A stretch of 58,868 bases of DNA from Pseudomonadota bacterium (GCA_963205315.1 CAUJIO010000094.1:1-58868); one strand, 5' to 3'. Counted from the first letter of the stretch, positions 17,598 through 26,726 are shown. The notes: generated by a model not told the origin, from the sequence alone. Translations and numbers: made by a program.

Positions 17598-18017
17598 CTA
17601 GAAACGATAGGTATAGAGTCCGCGTTCGTCGTAGGTCGCAGCAGCTTCCTCGATAAACGCCGCGATCCGCGTGGCGCCAAACTCCTCGCGAAACCGCCGC
17701 GCACAGTCGAGCAATTGCTGTTTGGAACTCGCCCGGCCGGGCCTCAGCAACTCATAGGCCGCCATGATCACATCCTGTGGCACGTTCACGAGTTCGGATG
17801 CGCGTTCGAAGTTGAGTGCCAGTGTCGGCCGGCCAGCATCCCGCGCAATCTCGGCTTGCGCCGACAAGGCCGCTGGCGTGATCCGAAGATCCTCCATGGT
17901 CACTTCGCCCGACAAGACGGCATCAAGGGTGATGTCGGCAAGGGACTTCCCTCTTTGTCCGATCACGGCTTCTGGCTGCGTTTCGGCCATCGGATAGTCT
18001 GAACGGCGGCGGCTCAT
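17598..18017 (-). CDS. pduE: B12-dependent diol/glycerol dehydratase, small subunit
   Basis: 139 residues matching the PduE/DhaB3 small subunit: RSDYPMAE, GKSLADITLDAVLSGEVTMEDLRI, LSAQAEIARDAGRPTLALNFERA and LLRPGRAS. The N-terminus is short, without the extension that precedes SDYP in PduE proteins of encapsulated enzymes. Its ATG overlaps the stop of the fused large/medium subunit gene by 4 bases, so the subunits are translationally coupled. Confidence 0.92.
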   Translation of the reverse strand: MSRRRSDYPMAETQPEAVIGQRGKSLADITLDAVLSGEVTMEDLRITPAALSAQAEIARDAGRPTLALNFERASELVNVPQDVIMAAYELLRPGRASSKQQLLDCARRFREEFGATRIAAFIEEAAATYDERGLYTYRF

Positions 18018-20281
18018 GCGTGCGATCCTGTGAATGCGACCTCAACCAGCTGGGGTGCTGCCCCCTCCTCCACGATCCCGGTCTCTATGGCATAGATTAT
18101 GGCAACGCGGGCATGATGGCGCGAGCCCATGGCTTCGCCCCGCTGCGGAACGACGACGGGCTCCGGCATTTCGCCCAAGGCATAGGCCGCCGCATTGCCG
18201 CCCAGTCCGCGGTAATGTTCGACGCTGGTAATCGGGGCGTTGGAGAAGAGTTCGAGATTGTTGTGCGGCAGCCTGCCCCGTTGATGAATCACCGCCGTTC
18301 CCTTCGCCTGAATGCCGATGCCAATGCCCGAACCTGCGAGCTGCGCGGCTGACAGGCCAAGGAAAGACGTATCCGCCGTGTGACGGAAGCGCACAACGCG
18401 GGGATTGAGTCCACGTTTGCGAATGGCATCGAGCATCACGCGCAGCACCTCCGACAGTGCGTGACCAGCCGTCGTCTGAAAGATCTTCAGACCGAAGGCT
18501 GGGCTGATGCCAATCACGACGTCCTTCGGATCGTCAGACGGCGATGCGATACCCGTTGTCCGGTAGCGAATGCGCCGCGCCTCGTCTCTTTCGTGCATCG
18601 CTTCCGAGCGCAGCACTTCCTTCTGGTCGAGCACATCGCGGATATTGTTGAGTTCAAGCCGCCGCGCTTCCGAAACGCGATAGCCCGATCCTGGTCCCAG
18701 ATAATCGTTGGAATCATTGATGGCGCTGATGATGCGGCCGCCGCGGATCATCGCCGAGGTCTGAAGGTAGTCGCCCGAGACGCGCAGCTTCACGACATTC
18801 AGCAAATTCTCCGCTTCTTGCCGGAAGCCGCGCTTGCTCAGCGCCTTGATCACGTCGATGACGGTGATGCCTCTGGCCTTGATCGCTTCGCTGATCAGCG
18901 CCACGTCGCGCGGCATGAAACTGCGCGTATCGTCGGAGCCTGACGCCACTGTGACGCTGGCCTTCATCTCCTCCGTCGGCGCGGCAAGGCCCAGTTCCTC
19001 GAAAACGGCGGACACCGCGTCGACGGCGCGCCGCCTGAGATCCAGTGCGCGTTCCTCGGGAAGCGGCGTCAGGCCACCGTCGGCCTCGAAGTCGCGCTGC
19101 AGAACCAGATAGTCCTCGAGCTCCTCGCCATTGAGAAGCGAGGGATTGAACGAGTTGTCGTATTTCAAAATGGACCCAAAGCCTGAACAGATGAGATCCG
19201 ATCCCGCCACGAGAAACGGCATGATCTTGGCACCGACACGAATTTCGGATTCGGTCGAGCGCGCATCATTGCCGGACGCGCATTCGAGATCGAGCCACAC
19301 AGCGATGAGGTTCTCCGCCATCAGCTCGCGCACGCCGCCCGGCACCGTGGCGGTGAGCGGCGCGCCATCGATGCCGCCGTTCTGCGTGCCCTGGACGCCC
19401 ATGCCACGTTGCAGGCAAAGGCAGCGCGCCTCGAGATAGAGAAGTGACTTTGATTCATGAAAGCCCATCAAAAGCTCGGACCCGGCTCCACTCGTGCAGC
19501 GCATCTTGATGCCGCGCGAGGCGTAGGCGGCGGCCAGAAAGGCTTTCGACCATGGCGTGTCGTCACCGTCGACAAAAGTCTTCTCCGTGCCGTAGACCGA
19601 GACCGTCTCGGCATATGAGGTGAAACCGGCCATGCCGATGCGGAGTTCCTCGGCCTCTTCGCTCGAACACTGGAACAGCGTTCCCCAGCGGCCGACTGCA
19701 CCGCCCACCGCACAAGCCAGAGCATTGGCCCAGGCATTGCGCGACACCCGCATGGTGGTCTCGATTTCGTCAAAACCGAAGGCGACCGCGGTGGCCGCAT
19801 CGGCCGCAAGCTGCAATGGATCATCCTTGGCATTGGTGACATGGGCCTGATTGCCCGGCGTCTTGCGCGCCCGCATCTTGGAATAGGCAAAGGCAATTTC
19901 CAGCGCGTTCAGATGAGAAACGACCTGCGCCAGCTTGGCTGGCGTCATGCCATGCGCCAGGCGCACGAGCGTCTCGCGCGGTACGTTCATGTCGACCAGC
20001 ATCCGGGCAACCTGGCCTGAGTCCATGGCCATTGCCTCAGGCGCGATGTTGATATCGATATGATGGCGCGCGATGAAGCGGTCGATCATGTCGAAGTCAT
20101 GTTCGAGAACGCCATCGAGCGAGATCACGCGTCCGTCGGCTATGCCAATCGCGGGTTTGGGATCTGCGGGACTGGAGAAGGCTGAGAAGCCGTTGGTGGC
20201 ATCTTCCGCTGCAAAGCGGTCGAGCCGCAAGGGGCGCTCGTCCCAGTCGGCGTAACGCTTCCAGCGGTTCGGCGTTGTCAT
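18014..20281 (-). CDS. pduC: B12-dependent diol/glycerol dehydratase, fused large and medium subunits
   Basis: 755 residues joining the catalytic alpha subunit (about 1-555) and the medium beta subunit (about 570-755), which are separate proteins in the classic enzymes. Alpha-subunit marks: RWKRYADWDERP, KTPGNQAHVTN, SVYGTEKTFVDGDDTPWSKAFL, CTSGAGSELLMG, GVQGTQNGG, ECASGNDA and YDNSF. Beta-subunit marks: VVIGISPAFG, GSGIGIGIQAKGTAVIHQRG and NNLELFSNAP. It dehydrates 1,2-diols or glycerol to aldehydes using adenosylcobalamin. There is no extended amphipathic N-terminus, so encapsulation is not evident, and no reactivase gene is in the window. Confidence 0.93.
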   Translation of the reverse strand: MTTPNRWKRYADWDERPLRLDRFAAEDATNGFSAFSSPADPKPAIGIADGRVISLDGVLEHDFDMIDRFIARHHIDINIAPEAMAMDSGQVARMLVDMNVPRETLVRLAHGMTPAKLAQVVSHLNALEIAFAYSKMRARKTPGNQAHVTNAKDDPLQLAADAATAVAFGFDEIETTMRVSRNAWANALACAVGGAVGRWGTLFQCSSEEAEELRIGMAGFTSYAETVSVYGTEKTFVDGDDTPWSKAFLAAAYASRGIKMRCTSGAGSELLMGFHESKSLLYLEARCLCLQRGMGVQGTQNGGIDGAPLTATVPGGVRELMAENLIAVWLDLECASGNDARSTESEIRVGAKIMPFLVAGSDLICSGFGSILKYDNSFNPSLLNGEELEDYLVLQRDFEADGGLTPLPEERALDLRRRAVDAVSAVFEELGLAAPTEEMKASVTVASGSDDTRSFMPRDVALISEAIKARGITVIDVIKALSKRGFRQEAENLLNVVKLRVSGDYLQTSAMIRGGRIISAINDSNDYLGPGSGYRVSEARRLELNNIRDVLDQKEVLRSEAMHERDEARRIRYRTTGIASPSDDPKDVVIGISPAFGLKIFQTTAGHALSEVLRVMLDAIRKRGLNPRVVRFRHTADTSFLGLSAAQLAGSGIGIGIQAKGTAVIHQRGRLPHNNLELFSNAPITSVEHYRGLGGNAAAYALGEMPEPVVVPQRGEAMGSRHHARVAIIYAIETGIVEEGAAPQLVEVAFTGSHA

Positions 20282-20372
20282 CGCGCGGGCCTCCCTTTTG
20301 CAGCCAAGCTACTGGAGAGTCGCGCAGGAGACAAATGTTCTCGATGAATGGATCGCCGGCTAGCGCCAGCCC

Positions 20373-20990
20373 TCAGTCATGCAGGGACCTCGATACCGGC
20401 TCGCCCACGGTGAAGCCGCGAAACGTCACCTCGAATGCCTCCCGGGTTGGCGAGCAGCACATCACGCCGACGCTGACGCGTTCACTCTTCGGAAAACATG
20501 CCAGCCGGGCCGACGTCCAACGCCCGGTCTCCTGATCGAGATACTGCACACGAATGGCTTCGGCGTGGCGGGTCATCCTGATCCTGATGGTGCCATTGTC
20601 GGCGCGTACGCGCATCTGCGACCAATCGGAGTTGTCGTTGGTGACGACCACCGAGAAGTGCATCGCGCCGTCGGTGTATTCGATACCGGCCTTGATCCAG
20701 TGGCTCTCGCTCAGACGGATCATCAGTCCGGCCTGGTCATACAACTCGCGGAAATCTCCGGAGATCGTCACTTCGGCGCTGAAGTCTCCCGCGACGGATT
20801 TGTGGAAGAAGTGACCGGTATCGCGCCAGAACCCATAGTAGGTGCCGCGCCAGAAATCGGTCTCCCTGCCGGTACGGACAACAAGTTCGTCACCGCGATC
20901 ATCGGCGAAGGGCGGTTCGTTCAGCCAGGTCAGGCCGGAGAACATTGTCATTGCCGATATATCCCCGGATTTGCCACGGCCGACTCTCAC
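20373..20990 (-). CDS. DUF1349 family protein (concanavalin-like fold)
   Basis: 205 residues of the DUF1349 beta-sandwich type: DFWRGTYYGFWRDTGHFF, the DQAGLMIRLSESHWIKAGIEYTDG core and NDNSDWS. No signal peptide is visible. The GTG at 20990 overlaps the TGA of the preceding carbamoylase-like gene (GTGA), suggesting translational coupling; internal ATGs at 20951 or 20945 would give the start more usual for the family (MFSGLTWLNEPP). The family has no settled enzymatic role. Members often sit beside sugar or amide catabolic genes. Confidence 0.8.
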   Translation of the reverse strand: MRVGRGKSGDISAMTMFSGLTWLNEPPFADDRGDELVVRTGRETDFWRGTYYGFWRDTGHFFHKSVAGDFSAEVTISGDFRELYDQAGLMIRLSESHWIKAGIEYTDGAMHFSVVVTNDNSDWSQMRVRADNGTIRIRMTRHAEAIRVQYLDQETGRWTSARLACFPKSERVSVGVMCCSPTREAFEVTFRGFTVGEPVSRSLHD

Positions 20991-21928
20991 AGTTCCGGCG
21001 GCGGGATGGCGCCCTTGCGCTCGACGATCAGCCGATAGGCATCGGGCTCGCGGTGCTTGGCAAAATTAAAAATGGTTTCGCGGTAGCGCTTGCCAAGATC
21101 GAGGTCGCAGGCGGCGGTGATGACCTCGTCGCCAAGCGACACCGCCTGTGCGACGATTTCGCCGGAGGGTGCGATGATCACGCTCTGTCCGACCATGCGC
21201 GATCCCTCCTCGGTGCCGCACTTGGCGGTGCCGACGACCCAGGTCGAATTCTGATAGGCACCCGCCTGCATCGACAGATGATTGTGGAAGCTTGTGAGTC
21301 CATCGATGTCGGCGTGGCCGGTATGGTCGAGCGGCGTGTTGTAGCCCAGCATCACCATTTCAACGCCCTGCAGTCCCATGACGCGATACGTCTCGGGCCA
21401 GCGGCGGTCATTGCAGATGCACATGCCCATCACGCCGCCGAATCCGCGCCAGACTCCGAAGCCCAGATTGCCGGGCTCGAAGTAGCGCTTTTCGAGATGC
21501 TGATGGGCGCGATTGGATTGCGGCTCGGCATGGCCGGGAAGATGCACCTTGCGGTACTTGCCGATGATTTCGCCACTGCGATTGACCAGGATTGAGGTAT
21601 TGAAACGGCGCTTGCGGCCGTCTTCGACCACCAGTTCCGCAAAGCCCAGATAGAATCCGATGCCGAGCTTCTTGGCCTCGTCGAATAGCGGCTGTGTTGC
21701 CGGGCCCGGCATCTCGCGTTCATAGTAACTGTCGAGTTCGGCCTCGTCCTCAATCAGCCAGCGCGGGAAGAATGTGGTGAGCGCCATCTCGGTGAAGACG
21801 ACGAGTTCGGCGCCGCGCTCCCTGGCCTGCCGCATCATGGCAATCAGACGAGCGACCGTTTCCTTTCGCGACTCGGATTTCGCGATCGGGCCCATTTGAG
21901 CGGCGGCCGTGTGAACAATCCGTGGCAT
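20987..21928 (-). CDS. Nitrilase-superfamily amidohydrolase, N-carbamoyl-D-amino-acid hydrolase-like
   Basis: 313 residues closely resembling the Agrobacterium D-carbamoylase. The catalytic triad falls at the same positions: E47 (FTEMALTTFF), K127 (GKYRKVHLPGH) and C172 (MCICNDRRWPE). The flanking EMPGPAT, HLEKRYFEPGNLGF, LSMQAGAYQNSTW and HIFNF-like NFAKHREPDAY segments also agree. It hydrolyses an N-carbamoyl group to amine, CO2 and ammonia. The ribosome site AGGAGGA is strong. Its position upstream of the DUF1349 and dehydratase genes suggests a nitrogenous carbamoyl compound in that pathway, but the specificity is not established. Confidence 0.9.
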   Translation of the reverse strand: MPRIVHTAAAQMGPIAKSESRKETVARLIAMMRQARERGAELVVFTEMALTTFFPRWLIEDEAELDSYYEREMPGPATQPLFDEAKKLGIGFYLGFAELVVEDGRKRRFNTSILVNRSGEIIGKYRKVHLPGHAEPQSNRAHQHLEKRYFEPGNLGFGVWRGFGGVMGMCICNDRRWPETYRVMGLQGVEMVMLGYNTPLDHTGHADIDGLTSFHNHLSMQAGAYQNSTWVVGTAKCGTEEGSRMVGQSVIIAPSGEIVAQAVSLGDEVITAACDLDLGKRYRETIFNFAKHREPDAYRLIVERKGAIPPPEL

Positions 21929-22011
21929 GAGGTCCTCCTATTCGACAAGCGATCAGAATCGAACCCTATCATCGTGGCAGACGATGGAAGAGCGCAAGCC
22001 GGGGGATTATG

Positions 22012-23649
22012 TCAGCCGCGCTTGGCGAGGGCCTCAAAAACGCTGGCCACGGCTTCCGCGCCGGGGTCGACCACCCCCGACAGATTGGCCTTCGAGACGT
22101 AACTGGCGCGCCCGGCTCTGGCCCGCTGCATCCCCGCCGTTGCATTTGCTCCGGCGCGCGCCGCGGCGGCCGCAGCGCTCAGCGGTTTTCCTGCGGCCAG
22201 CGCGGCAAGTGCCGGTTCGAGTGCATCGATCATCGTCCGGTCACCGGGCTTGGCGCCGCCATATTCCATCATCTTGGTCAAGCCGGCTTGAAGCGCCTCG
22301 GGCCATGACTTGCCATCGGCAACGGCGGTTCCTGCCGCGGCAAAGAAAATGGCGAGCAGCACGCCGCTCGAGCCGCCCATGGTCTTTTGCAGCGTCTCGC
22401 TCACCGCATTGAAGAACGCGTCATGGCGGGCAAGCGGCAATTGCGCCAGGCCGGCCTTGAGGCCTCGTGCGGCGGCCGCCATCGTCGAACCAGTATCGCC
22501 GTCACCAATCTTCGCATCGAGTTCATTGAGCCGCGCCTCATTGGCAACGAGCGTGGCGCAGATCGATTCCGCCAGTGCCTGCAGGCCGGCATTGCGGCTG
22601 GCCTTCACGCGTGCCGCCTTCAGTTCCTTCGGAAGCTTGACGATCGCAGGCTTGATGTTGGGGCGAGCGCCCGGCCATGCGTAGGGGCCAACGGGAGCGT
22701 TGAGGGCAATTTCAAGTTCCGGGGTCAGCGGCAGCAGCGACGCCGATAGTCCGTGCATATCAAGCGACGTCATCAGCGGCGCCGGACCGACGACCAGCTT
22801 GATCTTCTTGCCGGCGGCAGTCGACATCAATTCATGCGCAATGACATTCATTTCCAACGGTGTTGCGGAACCGAGATTGTTGAGCAGCAGCGCATATGAG
22901 CGCGCGGGCTTCGCGTGTTCGAACAGCCGCTGCGACAGCAACGCGGCAGTTTGACGGGCTCCCTTGAAATCGATGAGGTCCACGCCCGGTTCGCCGTGAA
23001 TGCCAAGCCCAAGTTCGGCCTTGCCTTCGGGAACGCGGTCTTCGAGCGTATTTCCCGGCACGGTGCAGGAGCTCAGCGAGATGCCGAGCGAGACAACGGA
23101 TGAGGCAACCCGGCGGGCAACATCGGCAACCTGCGCGAGCTTGGCGCCCTTGGCTGCGTAGTAGCCAGCAATCTTGTGGACGAGCAGCGTGCCCGCCACA
23201 CCACGCGGCTGGTTGATATCCGGCAAGGCGATATCATCGGCGACGATCACCATCTCGACGCGCTTGCCCAGCGCCCGCGCCTTCTCCGCCGCGAGGCCAA
23301 AGTTGAGGCGGTCGCCAGTGTAGTTCTTGACGATCAGCAGGCAGCCGCCCTTGCCGGTGACTGCCATGATACCTGCCAGCACGGCATCGACGCTCGGCGA
23401 TGCGAACACTTCTCCGCAAACCGCAGCCGTCAACATGCCCTTGCCGACGAAACCGGCATGGGCCGGCTCATGCCCGGAACCACCACCCGAGACGATCGCC
23501 ACTCGCGAAGGATTGTGATCGGTGCGTACCACGACCTTGATATCGGGATAGCCATCGAGGCGCGCCAGTGACGCATCGCCGGACGCACGCAGCATGCCAT
23601 CAATCGCCTCGGTGACGAGGTTCTCCCTTGCGTTGATGAACTGCGCCAT
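22012..23649 (-). CDS. Dihydroxyacetone kinase, ATP-dependent DhaK-DhaL fusion
   Basis: 545 residues: an N-terminal DhaK domain (about 1-330) with GGGSGHEPAHAGFVGKGM and the covalent substrate-binding His in LGIHGEPG, then a C-terminal DhaL domain (about 345-545) with the Mg-ADP acid cluster in AKIGDGDTGSTMA and GGSSGVLLAIFF. It phosphorylates dihydroxyacetone, or a related short ketose or aldose, with ATP; the PTS form has separate subunits. It lies downstream of the GntR gene on the same strand, with 138 bp between, and heads the minus-strand run that leads to the dehydratase. Confidence 0.93.
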   Translation of the reverse strand: MAQFINARENLVTEAIDGMLRASGDASLARLDGYPDIKVVVRTDHNPSRVAIVSGGGSGHEPAHAGFVGKGMLTAAVCGEVFASPSVDAVLAGIMAVTGKGGCLLIVKNYTGDRLNFGLAAEKARALGKRVEMVIVADDIALPDINQPRGVAGTLLVHKIAGYYAAKGAKLAQVADVARRVASSVVSLGISLSSCTVPGNTLEDRVPEGKAELGLGIHGEPGVDLIDFKGARQTAALLSQRLFEHAKPARSYALLLNNLGSATPLEMNVIAHELMSTAAGKKIKLVVGPAPLMTSLDMHGLSASLLPLTPELEIALNAPVGPYAWPGARPNIKPAIVKLPKELKAARVKASRNAGLQALAESICATLVANEARLNELDAKIGDGDTGSTMAAAARGLKAGLAQLPLARHDAFFNAVSETLQKTMGGSSGVLLAIFFAAAGTAVADGKSWPEALQAGLTKMMEYGGAKPGDRTMIDALEPALAALAAGKPLSAAAAAARAGANATAGMQRARAGRASYVSKANLSGVVDPGAEAVASVFEALAKRG

Positions 23650-23787
23650 ATCGCTTCTCTCCTGATTATTGCCGTTCCGGAACCGGACAGGCTTTTAGCT
23701 GAACATGTTGCCGCCGTCGACGCCACAGGTGCGGGCGGGTTCGCGTGCCGATGACGATGTTCGTCATCCTGGCTTGCCGCGAAAGCA

Positions 23788-24633
23788 TTAGGAGCGCTTG
23801 CGCCTGGCTTTCGGCTGTCCTGACACCGGTCCATGCCGCGACGGCGCCTTCGCCTCGGACATCTTGCCGACGGCGCCGGCCTCCACCGTCACCTTGACGA
23901 CATCAGTCCGCACCCAGGACGTATAGTAGTCGAAGGGCTCTCGATCCTTGTTCCAGGATATCGATGTCACCAGGAGCAGTGGTGACCCCGGCGGCACGTC
24001 CAGGATCGCCGCAATTTCAGGCGGCGCATGAACGGCCTCGACGCTGCGGCGCGCGCCGAAGATGTCGTAGCCCGCCTGCCGCAGAACCCGGTTCAACGAT
24101 CCCTCCGGTTCCATGGCACTGCTGCCGAGAATGATCTTTTCCAGTTCGGGAAGCAGATAGTTGACCGAGTAGAGCGCCACCTTTCCGTCCAGCCGCCGGA
24201 CGCGCCTCAATAGAAATCCTGCCTCGCCATTGGCCAAATGCAGCGCTTCCGCCGGGGCTCCGGCAAATGTCGTCAGCCGCGCCTCCAGAACGGTGGTTTC
24301 AACCTTGCGCTGATTGTCGTCGACCTCGCCCTCGAAGAATCCTTCCGCAACCTGCAAGACCCAGCCCGATGGTTCCGAGTCGATCACAAAGGCGCCGCGC
24401 CGTGGAATCATCTTGATGCGCCCCTTGCTTTCCAGGGTGCGAAGCGTCTCCCTGACCGTCGAACGTGCAAGGTCGAAACGGCGGCAGAAATCGCTCTCTG
24501 CCGGGAGCCGGTCGCCGACGGAATAGTCGCCCTTGTCGATCGCCTCCTCGACGATCTTCGACAGTTGAAGATAGAAGGGTTCAGGGGAGAGCCTGTCAAT
24601 GTCACGCATCATGCGCGCAGTTCGATCTGTCAC
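23788..24633 (-). CDS. GntR-family (HutC/UTRA) transcriptional regulator
   Basis: About 281 residues. An N-terminal GntR winged helix (SPEPFYLQLSKIVEEAI, RLPAESDFCRRFDLARSTVRETLRTLESKG) precedes a C-terminal UTRA effector domain (EALHLANGEAGFLLRRVRRLDG...PPGSPLLLVTSISW). The start is uncertain: GTG at 24633 has a G-rich site upstream, while ATGs at 24612/24609 and a longer GTG form at 24657 are possible. It most likely binds the repeated TTGTACGTACAA palindromes between the SDR and aldolase genes and controls this polyol/dihydroxyacetone cluster. The C-terminal tail is Arg/Lys-rich. Confidence 0.88.
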   Translation of the reverse strand: MTDRTARMMRDIDRLSPEPFYLQLSKIVEEAIDKGDYSVGDRLPAESDFCRRFDLARSTVRETLRTLESKGRIKMIPRRGAFVIDSEPSGWVLQVAEGFFEGEVDDNQRKVETTVLEARLTTFAGAPAEALHLANGEAGFLLRRVRRLDGKVALYSVNYLLPELEKIILGSSAMEPEGSLNRVLRQAGYDIFGARRSVEAVHAPPEIAAILDVPPGSPLLLVTSISWNKDREPFDYYTSWVRTDVVKVTVEAGAVGKMSEAKAPSRHGPVSGQPKARRKRS

Positions 24634-24717
24634 AGCCGCCCCCGGAGGCGCCCGCACACCGCAATATGGTTCACGTCGGGGTCACGGTCATGCCCGATGG
24701 CGCGGCATGCCGGATGT

Positions 24718-25491
24718 TCACCAGACAGAATAACCACCATCGGCGAGGATCACCGAGCCCGTCAAAAAACTTGAGGCCGGAGATGCAAGGAAGAGGACAA
24801 CGGCGGCAATCTCATCGGCCTCGCCGACGCGCTTCATCGGCGTGTTCTCCATCCATACCGGGAAATAATCCGGATTGCTGAAACCGCCGCGCGACATGAC
24901 GGTGTTGATGTAGCCCGGCGCCACCGAATTGACGCGCACGCCGCGCGCGGCCCATTCCCCGGCCAATGACTTCGTCAGGTGATGGACGCCGGCTTTCGAT
25001 GCATTGTATTGCGCCTGCTCCTGCGGCTTGTTGGAGATTGCTCCGGACATCGATCCGATGGTTACGATGGAGCCGCCGCCTTGCGCCAGCATATGCTTGC
25101 CGAAAGCCCTGCAGCACCAGAACACGCCGTTCAGGTTGACGTCGATGACCTTCAGCCAGACATCGTCCGGCATGTCTTCGCCCGGGGAGCGCGGAAGGGC
25201 GATGCCCGCATTGGCGACCAGAATGTTGACAGGCCCAAAACGCCGGTTGACGTCGTCGGCGGCACGGGTAACGTCGGCAGGCCTGGTGACATCGAGCAGG
25301 ACGGTCTCGACCACATAGCCCTTCGCAGCCATCTCATTCCGCCCCGCGTCCAGGATCAGCGGATCCATATCCGAGATGATGACTCGTGCGCCATGTTCAG
25401 ACAGAGCCTCGGCAGCTGCGAGGCCCATGCCGCGGCCACCGCCGGTGATGAACGCGGTTGAGCCCGTCAGGTCAAATTTCTCGCGATACAT
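24718..25491 (-). CDS. SDR-family oxidoreductase (polyol/sugar dehydrogenase type)
   Basis: 257-residue classical SDR. Seen: FITGGGRGMGLAAAEAL for NAD(P), LVANAGIALP, the Ser in TIGSMSGAI, catalytic YNASKAGVHHLTK, PGYINTVMSRGG and the C-terminal GSVILADGGYSVW. Members with this pattern oxidise polyols such as sorbitol, arabinitol or galactitol. It is divergent from the aldolase gene across a 410-bp gap that holds two identical palindromes, and the GntR gene follows it. Inference: it feeds a ketose to the adjacent kinase and aldolase. Confidence 0.87.
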   Translation of the reverse strand: MYREKFDLTGSTAFITGGGRGMGLAAAEALSEHGARVIISDMDPLILDAGRNEMAAKGYVVETVLLDVTRPADVTRAADDVNRRFGPVNILVANAGIALPRSPGEDMPDDVWLKVIDVNLNGVFWCCRAFGKHMLAQGGGSIVTIGSMSGAISNKPQEQAQYNASKAGVHHLTKSLAGEWAARGVRVNSVAPGYINTVMSRGGFSNPDYFPVWMENTPMKRVGEADEIAAVVLFLASPASSFLTGSVILADGGYSVW

Positions 25492-25597
25492 GCTCTTGTC
25501 CCTTCCGCGCCGATGAACCCTTGGCTACTCATTTCACCATCTGGCAGCAATGGTATGCAAGACGGCCCTGGGTCGACACCCGATCGTTGGTGCAGTT

Positions 25598-25609
25598 TTG
25601 TACGTACAA
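25598..25609. promoter_or_regulatory. Operator palindrome copy 1 (TTGTACGTACAA)
   Basis: Perfect 12-bp palindrome nearer the SDR start, in the 410-bp gap (25492-25901) between divergent SDR and aldolase genes. The same word recurs at 25733-25744. The site matches the symmetry expected for a GntR/HutC-type dimer, and a GntR gene lies next to this cluster. Apart from the two palindromes no gene is seen in this gap. Confidence 0.65.
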
Positions 25610-25732
25610 TACATTCCACAACCCTTGCAGATTGACAAGTCGGATCGCCGAAGTGAATGCTCGGCGGCTGCGTGGTTGCCGCTTCACCCGGCGACATCGA
25701 TATTCTGGTTGAAACCCGGAGAATGCCTGTTA

Positions 25733-25744
25733 TTGTACGTACAA
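25733..25744. promoter_or_regulatory. Operator palindrome copy 2 (TTGTACGTACAA) plus half-site
   Basis: Identical to the first copy, 135 bp away centre to centre, and followed directly by another GACGTACAA half-site (25745-25753). Two well-separated identical sites flanking divergent promoters suggest looping by one regulator or independent control of each promoter. Confidence 0.65.
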
Positions 25745-25901
25745 GACGTACAAACTGAATTCTTCCGATTGGTGCGGGACGCGTTCGCGCCAGCAACGAC
25801 AACCCTGGCTTCCCAGCCCGGGACTTCGACAGCACGGCCGCGGGCCAATCCATCAAGACCCTGCAGCAATTCAACCGCTAACCTTGATCCAGGAGATCAC
25901 A

Positions 25902-26696
25902 ATGGCAAATCGATATTCCACGAACTACCGCATGAACCGGGTGTTCCGCGAGGACCGCGCGGCCCTCGTCGTACCGATCGATCATGGTCTGGTGTGGGGC
26001 CGCGTTCCGGCATTGGAAACACCCGTCACGGTCATGCGCCGCTTTATCGCTGAGGACATCACCGGCTTCATGGTCTCGACCGGCATCGTCAAGCAGTCGG
26101 AAGTCGATCTCGCGAAGGCCCCTGCCCTTGCGCGCATTCTGGCGATCGATGCCTTCTGGCCGACCAGCGCTCCCAGCACCGGAACCGGCGCCATGGTGGC
26201 GAGTGTCGAAGACGCCGTACGCCTCGGTGTCGATTGCGTGAAGATGCTGATGCCGTGGAACGTCACCGATGCCGAGAAGGTTCTCTACTGCAAGCGCATC
26301 GGCCAGGTCGTCTCCGAGGCCTCGAAGTGGCATATGCCGGTGATGATGGAACCGGTTTTCCTCAACGTGCCGCGCAGCCCGGAAATCATCGAAGCCGAAC
26401 TCGAAGTCGCCCGCGTCTGCTATGACCTTGGTGCCGATATCATCAAGATCACCTTCCCCGGTGCGGATGCCACCGCCAAGCTTTGCGCCGAACTGGATAT
26501 CCCGATTGTCGTTGCCGGCGGACCGAAGACCGGAGATGCCAAGTCAACGGTGCGCGATATCAGCGACTGCATCCAGGCGGGCGCGCAAGGCGTTGTGGTG
26601 GGCCGCAAGATCTGGCAGCGCCCGGCCGAGGAAGCGTCCGACATGATCAAGGAAATCGCCGCTATCACCCGGAAGAACTATCGGCGCCGCTGGTAG
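25902..26696 (+). CDS. Class I aldolase of the DeoC/LacD (LsrF-like) family
   Basis: 264-residue TIM-barrel aldolase related to LsrF and archaeal-type class I fructose-bisphosphate aldolases. Seen: LVVPIDHGLVWG, the probable Schiff-base Lys in ADIIKITFPGA, VVAGGPKTGD and the phosphate-binding GVVVGRKIWQR. The ATG at 25902 has AGGAG before it; a TTG 18 bases upstream is less likely. It is divergent from the SDR and lies downstream of the two operators. With dihydroxyacetone kinase nearby, cleavage of a ketose (phosphate) to a dihydroxyacetone-type product is a reasonable inference; the exact substrate is unknown. Confidence 0.87.
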   Translation: MANRYSTNYRMNRVFREDRAALVVPIDHGLVWGRVPALETPVTVMRRFIAEDITGFMVSTGIVKQSEVDLAKAPALARILAIDAFWPTSAPSTGTGAMVASVEDAVRLGVDCVKMLMPWNVTDAEKVLYCKRIGQVVSEASKWHMPVMMEPVFLNVPRSPEIIEAELEVARVCYDLGADIIKITFPGADATAKLCAELDIPIVVAGGPKTGDAKSTVRDISDCIQAGAQGVVVGRKIWQRPAEEASDMIKEIAAITRKNYRRRW

Positions 26697-26726
26697 TCAA
26701 CACCGCCGGGCAATCAACAATGAGCA

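Noticed and set aside
17598-20281. Treating the diol dehydratase as encapsulated cargo of this shell
   Set aside because: Neither subunit shows the amphipathic N-terminal extension typical of encapsulated PduD/PduE; only proximity suggests it.
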